DNA of 64,000 bases. Origin: Mesostigma viride (lineage: Eukaryota > Streptophyta > Mesostigmatophyceae > Mesostigmatales > Mesostigmataceae). The notes beneath the pieces are model-generated. The model saw only the letters and a list, made by a program, of their open reading frames with translations. It ran no database searches and was not told the DNA's origin. Position numbers and translations under genes: made by a program. Shown here piece by piece: positions 59,062 to 64,000 of this stretch; the first letter of the stretch is position 1; each line of letters starts with the position of its first letter. The stretch is from positions 315,501 through 379,500 of the forward strand of contig RPFO01000644.1 of the NCBI GenBank assembly GCA_009746045.1, in the 5' to 3' direction.

Positions 59062-62000
59062 TTAAACGTACTCGATATATATGGAAGGCAGGACGGGGGG
59101 TCTGTAGGATGTATTGAGAAGGCGCCCAGCACGTTTACCGTATTCCTTCACCGTATACGTATCGTGTAATACAGAAACGAGCTTGTCCTTGACCACTCTC
59201 TTGTGTCGCATCAATACATCATGCACAACATGCTTGTCTTCCCGGCCCAACAAGTGATCCACGTCCATGTCCTGCTGGATGGCCCTGTCTCTCAATATCT
59301 GGGCAGTGTACTCCTCCGCGCGGCCAATGGCCCTCCCGGCCTTCTCGACGTCCACCTTTAGAATGGCTTCTTCTCGAACCTCGGCCGCCGCCTTCTGGAT
59401 ATCCTCCGGGGGGGTGATGTGTTTTATCATCACGGGCAGCGGCTTGACGACGCCGTCCACCTTCACATGGAACCAGGGGTCGTTGACCCTCCCAGCCTGC
59501 CAGTCCACGCGGACGTTGGAGTTGGGCTGAGGGACCTTCACGATCACGCCGCGTTTCTGTTCGCCTTTGTGCACAAAGTCCACGGTCTTCCCCATCCACC
59601 CCTGGCAGTCGGACGGGCGCGGCACGCGGCACCTGGTCTTGGGGGGGGTTCTCTTGCCGGGAGAGGCGCTGACGGGTCGCTCTTACGGATGTTGACGCTG
59701 CGTGTCTTGTACTGCTCGTCTCCTTCCATGCTGCCGGGACACACGTGGTCGCGCAAACCCAACTCGAGCGCGCGCCCTTTGCGGGGCTGCACCTCGCCGT
59801 CGTCCTCGGTGTACTTTCCGTCGACGAACCGCCCCATGCACTTCAACTTGCGAACGGGGGCGCCCGTATCCGTGACAGGGGCGGGTTGGGGGTCTATCTT
59901 GCGCGGCACGACGTCCTTTTGAATGCTCCTGTACCCAGAGCACAGCATGTAGTTCTTGATGGCGTGCGGCCTGATGAGGGCGTGGAAGGCGTTAATCACG
60001 GCGATAGACAGGTTTAGTCGCGTCCTCGTGTGTTGGAACGCCTCCTTGCGAATATAGTGCTTCCCCGTGTTGAAGGCCTGTTCGATCGGGTTGTACTCGG
60101 GGCTGTACGGCGGCGTGAAAATAAGTGCCGGCCTCCGCCCATCCTCTCGCATCGACAACCGCGTGGGTGGCTCCAGCACGCCATCGCCGCCTCCTCTCTT
60201 TCGCAGCAGCTGGGCCAGCGGCGACAGCTCGGAGATGGGGAACACGGCCAGCTGGGGCGGCAGTTTGTTGTTGAGAGCGATGTCGCGGTTGGACGCGGGG
60301 TCGTGGTAACTCGCCCCGTCCAGCAACACGGTCTTCCCCTTTACGAAACTGTCCGGCAGCGACCTAATGAAGGAGCGGAAGAGCGACTTGGACACCGTGA
60401 CCGGAGCGGCGCCCACGTTCAGTTCGCGCATCTGGGAAACGCGCAAGTTGATGGTGGAGATCTCCCTGTGGCGCACGCCGTCCGCCGACGCCTTGGGCTG
60501 CCGTATCTTTGCGGGAGCTCTGGCCGGCAGCAGGTTGTTTATGTGGGTCTCGAACTTGGTCGGGAACATGTCGCCGTTGAAGTACTTGTCCTCCTCCTCG
60601 TTTCCTTCCGCCTCCTCTTCCGCGTCCTCGTCCACCTCGTCCCCGTCCGCCGCGGGAGGCGCAGGGGGGGCAGGCGGCCCGTCTGGGTTCGCCCGCGCCC
60701 TGTACTTGTAGCCGCCGCCGCCCTCGACCAAGGACGGGAGCCGTTCGTGGATGCGAGTGAAGAAGGCGTCCTTCTCCCCCCTGAACACGTGCACGATCTT
60801 CCAAATGTGGACGGCCATCTCCACCCTGCTCAGGTTCTGCTTCTTCGTGTATCGCTGGAGGGACAGGTTCATCGAATGGAATAACGCCTTTGCCAGGTCC
60901 ATGTCCGCAACCTTCTTGCTGTTGTGCAGGTCCGCGTACCACTTGCTGTACAGGGGGCTTATCGGGTTCGCCAACGCCGTGTGCAGCTTCGATCGACGGT
61001 CGCGGTGGGGCTGGGACAGCGGGTAAAAGAGAGATAAGTATATCGTCTCGAACGAGGACGTTTTAAAAGTGTTGTACACCAGCGTCATGGTGGCCTGTAT
61101 CCCGTCCTCAAAGTCCTCCTCGTGATCGTACCTGCCCCTCGTGTCGTCGTACGCCAGCGCCACGCTGCCCTGTGCGGCGCTCTTCGTCCGTTCCAGCATG
61201 CCCGTTATCGTGATGTCACTCCTCCCCTTGTGCATCCAGCCGGACAGCACCGGCGGCTCTTCGCCGTACACCCGATTAGACACCCTGTAGTTGTGCTGGG
61301 AAATGTACGCCTGGCTGACATAGTCGTAGGCCGCCAGCCGCAGCACGAATTCCACTCGCTCCTCGTTGTCGTCCGTGAACGTCACGTGTTCGGCTATCAG
61401 TTTGTCCGGCAACGCCAGCCAGTAGTTCTCGCGCATGAACGTGCAGTTGATGGCCCTTTGTATGTCCCTGTATCCGTGTTGACCGTCCGCGTCCGGGGGC
61501 AGCCGGGTCCAGAACTTGTCTGGCATCTGGGCGCAGTTAGCAAAGCCCCTCGTCTCGTCGTAGGGGAACTTCTTGACGAACCAATCGTAGAAGAAGGTGC
61601 CGTCCTTGGACATGTCGCCGAGGACCTGCTTGAGCTTGAACAGACGTATCCTGTCCTCCGCCCCCTCCTCCTGCCTGCATATGTCACCCACTATTTGCAC
61701 GATGCCGTCCCACCAGATCCCCTGGCGAAGAGTCTCGGCCACCGCCTCGTGACGCTGGTTCAAGCACGGGGTGTGGTTCACTATCCTGGAAGGCAGCGGG
61801 GGGAATATGCGCAGGAAGAACGCCGGCGTCTTCTTCTCGTCATCGGGCCACTTCATCGCCGCCCACACGATCGTGCGCGTGTCGCTCTGTTCGCGCCGTC
61901 GCAGTTGAGGTATCTCGCCCTTCTTGGCCCACGCCCTGGACGGCGCCATGTTCATCGTGACGCTGAACTCGTCGATGAAGACGCAATCCTCTGCAAACAG

Positions 62001-62591
62001 CGTTTTCTGCAACTCCAGTAGGTCGTTGGACTTCTCCTTTACGTACCGCAAGTCCTTCTCGATGTAGTCGTACGCTACCTTCTTGTATGTCAACTCGTGT
62101 TCCTTGCGAGCCCTCTGCACGTCGGCAGCCGTGAGAGTGGCACCGCGCAAGAGGCCGTTCGCCTTTGCGAACATTGCACGAGTCTCTTTCGGCACCCGTG
62201 CGAGGATGGCGCCCTCCTCGTCGGCGCCCTTGTTGATGAAGTACACCAGGTCGTCGGCGGACATGTAAGACACGGCGGAAGTCTGGAGCGAGGAAATGAG
62301 TTTGGAAAGGTCCTTCCACCCCTGATCTCCAAAACGGGCCAAGTGGTTCGGAACCGCGTCCCTTATCCTGGCGGCCTTCACCATCCTGCCGTTGCTCATC
62401 ACCTTGTCCCACGCCCTTCGCACCATCGGGCGCAGGGCGGACCTCTTCACATCATCTTCCCTGCTGTAATCGAGCCCCAATGCCTTGTCGTGTTTCCATA
62501 ATGCATGATATCTTATCGCTGTCTTCTTGTCGATTCCGTAATGGTCGGCGATGGTCTGAATAGTCGCGTCACCGCGGTTGCTCACGTCCAT
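59062..62591 (-). CDS. IS630/Tc1-type DDE transposase-like protein with long C-terminal extension
   Basis: The N-terminal helix-turn-helix (IQTIADHYGIDKKTAIRYH, residues about 12-30) is followed by a long helical region. The DDE core shows CVFIDEFSVTMNMAPSRAWA (first D), KTVLLDGASYHD (second D) and FTPPYSPEYNPIEQAF (E), the IS630/Tc1-mariner signature. The distance between second D and E is unusually long. After a run of eight G (59641-59648, one short) the frame continues into RPSDCQGWMGKTVDFVHKGE and a C-terminal domain ending SIYIEYV. Total about 1,170 residues, far above ordinary transposases. Start at 62591 is the first ATG. It borders the CACTA copy, 46 bp away. Confidence 0.75.
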
Positions 62592-62637
62592 GGCCACCCT
62601 ATGTCTAAAGTGCAAGCTGTGAGCCTTTCCCGAGGTT

Positions 62638-64000
62638 ACACTAGGAACTCAGATTCTGAGAATTTTCTCAAAACCCTCAATTTTCTCACCTTTTGTGAGA
62701 ATTTTTTGAGAAAATTGAGAAAAATCTCAATTTTTTTCCGCAGACGCTAGGCAAAAAATCTCACCAGGGTGAGATTTTGGTGAGAAAAAGGGGGTTTTGG
62801 TGAGATTGGGGTGAGAAAAAACCCTAAAGTGAGAAAAAAGGTGAGAATGGGTGAGAAAAAGTCCGAAAAATTGAGAAAATTGAGAAAATTGAGAAGTTTC
62901 TCACCAACACGAGAAAAATCACAAGTCAACGTGGTGAGAAATTTCTCACCAAGAGTGTAACACGAGAAAAATCATGAGCTTTATTTCATTAAGTCCTGAA
63001 CGTGAAAAAAAACTCAACACCACTTTGATATGCATTATAGGGTGCACAAAGGTGCAATTAATATAGGGTTGTCATACAATATAAAACAGCACATCATTCC
63101 ATAAACAATGCTGTCATGCCCAAATTAAATCAATAGTCATCTTCTTCAGAACTGCTGTCCGAGGGGTTGCTTGCATCAACATCATCTTCTGATGACATAG
63201 TGTCATCCCCACTAGTGTCGCAATAGTTCACAGCTTTACGCTGCCTTCCACTGGCCCTCTTTGCCATAGGGACCTCCTCAATTACAACGGTGGGCTGGCT
63301 AGGTCCATCTGTGGGAGCACCACGCTTGCGGCTGCGCCCTCGAGCAGGTGCCTTGCCAGCGCGGCGCACCACGTCGCCATCACCTAGGTCTGCCGCTGCC
63401 ACCTTCTTCTTCTTGGACCCCTTCTTCTTGCCTTTCTTCTTGCCACTAGGCGGTGGCGGTGGCATCGGCTCACCCTCCTCAATCACTTCAAACTGCGGCA
63501 TGGTGGGGAAATCTGCTGCCACGCTGTGATACACATGGTTACTGAGGGCAGATTGCGCCTGATGTGCCATGCTCCATGGCAGTTTGGCAGGGATTACCAC
63601 CATTTCGGGAGCATAGCATTCATCGACGACATACCCAACTGAGCTCACTGCACCTGGCAACACAAGGCACGACGACCTGGGGGCCTGTGCGCTGCTGATG
63701 ACCACCAACCTCTCGTGGGGCAGGTGAGCGACATGAAGGCGATCAAAAAGCTCCACCTTCAACAACAGCTGCCATTCCCAGCCCCCTCGTGGGTACTCTA
63801 ACCTGGCCTTCAGAATGTGTGTAATGAAACCAAAGTCTACACCGCCCGGGCCATGCACCGCAACTCCCGCATTCTTGTGCCGCTTTCCCTGGGATTGGTC
63901 CGCAGCCTCCGTGCGGTAGTTGAACCCGTGTATCCTGACTTTGTGGAAAGAATCCGCGTAGCGCTTCACGCCCCCACACGCCGCTACAATGCCTTGCGGC
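62638..64000. mobile_element. Second CACTA copy, inverted, runs off the window
   Basis: ACACTAGGAACTC followed by TTCTCAC arrays and the same transposase C-terminal frame, near-identical to 33,272-34,636 in reverse orientation. A single codon (Ala in TDAGPSQP) is missing here. The other end lies beyond the window, so length and target duplication are unknown. Confidence 0.88.
63130..64000 (-). CDS. C-terminal part of CACTA transposase, second copy
   Basis: Same protein as the frame at 33.2-34.1 kb (KRYADSFHKVRIHGFNYR ... SSSEEDDY), one residue shorter. It extends beyond the window upstream, so the N-terminus is not seen here. Confidence 0.72.
   Translation of the reverse strand, partial: PQGIVAACGGVKRYADSFHKVRIHGFNYRTEAADQSQGKRHKNAGVAVHGPGGVDFGFITHILKARLEYPRGGWEWQLLLKVELFDRLHVAHLPHERLVVISSAQAPRSSCLVLPGAVSSVGYVVDECYAPEMVVIPAKLPWSMAHQAQSALSNHVYHSVAADFPTMPQFEVIEEGEPMPPPPPSGKKKGKKKGSKKKKVAAADLGDGDVVRRAGKAPARGRSRKRGAPTDGPSQPTVVIEEVPMAKRASGRQRKAVNYCDTSGDDTMSSEDDVDASNPSDSSSEEDDY

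Noticed and set aside
33272..64000. Reading the two CACTA ends as terminal inverted repeats of one 28-kb viral element
   Set aside because: The left copy has its own complete ends and TT duplication inside the MYND gene, so each is a separate 4.4-kb-class element.
1..64000. tRNA, rRNA or CRISPR arrays
   Set aside because: No cloverleaf-like tRNA, rRNA segment or regularly spaced direct repeats with unique spacers were noticed on either strand.

Overview
The window is eukaryotic nuclear DNA carrying a large, damaged block of giant-virus (NCLDV-type) genes. Canonical spliceosomal exon borders (GTAAGT, CTGCAG, CCAG), a long pentanucleotide microsatellite, a Ty1/copia retrotransposon, a CACTA-type DNA transposon and a TTAA-flanked piggyBac-like insert all say eukaryote. 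The viral genes say endogenised algal giant virus: a double-jelly-roll capsid protein, an A32-type packaging ATPase, a fibre-like protein, OTU and JAMM proteases and a Rieske oxygenase. I infer a green alga, because endogenous giant viruses and this mix of transposons are known there. The species cannot be read from the sequence.

Layout. 1-10.4 kb is host-like and mostly non-coding: duplicated segments, a 510-bp ATGTC satellite, two exons of a pyridoxamine-phosphate-oxidase-like gene, and a decayed gene present in two inverted copies. 10.4-12.7 kb is a boundary zone with dispersed short repeats, a spliced gene fragment on the minus strand, a 101-bp triplicate and a near-perfect 283-bp foldback. 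12.9-29.2 kb is viral segment 1: a set of proteins sharing a compact Cys3His module, a PD-(D/E)XK-like protein, three tandem paralogues, a fibre-like protein, an OTU protease, unknown genes and the major capsid protein. 29.2-39.6 kb holds a MYND-finger gene split by a 4.4-kb CACTA element and a long coiled-coil/repeat gene. 39.6-62.6 kb is viral segment 2: packaging ATPase, JAMM protease, unknown and membrane proteins, Rieske oxygenase, then a run of probable structural genes and a large IS630/Tc1-like DDE protein. A 9.55-kb copia element sits inside one gene of this segment and itself carries a nested 1.7-kb piggyBac-like insert. From 62.6 kb to the end is a second, inverted CACTA copy.

How it fits together. 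The two viral segments look like parts of one integrated genome: capsid, packaging, fibre, basic DNA-binding-like proteins and ubiquitin-directed proteases. The insertions give a relative history: virus integrated, then copia (5-bp target duplication CAATC, only a few LTR differences seen), then the TTAA element inside the copia LTR. CACTA copies arrived independently. About a dozen otherwise good ORFs are broken by one-base shifts. Almost all of these fall in mononucleotide runs of 5-9 bases, most of them one base short, so part of the apparent decay may be sequencing or assembly error rather than pseudogenisation. The copia and CACTA insertions are clean and cannot be explained that way.
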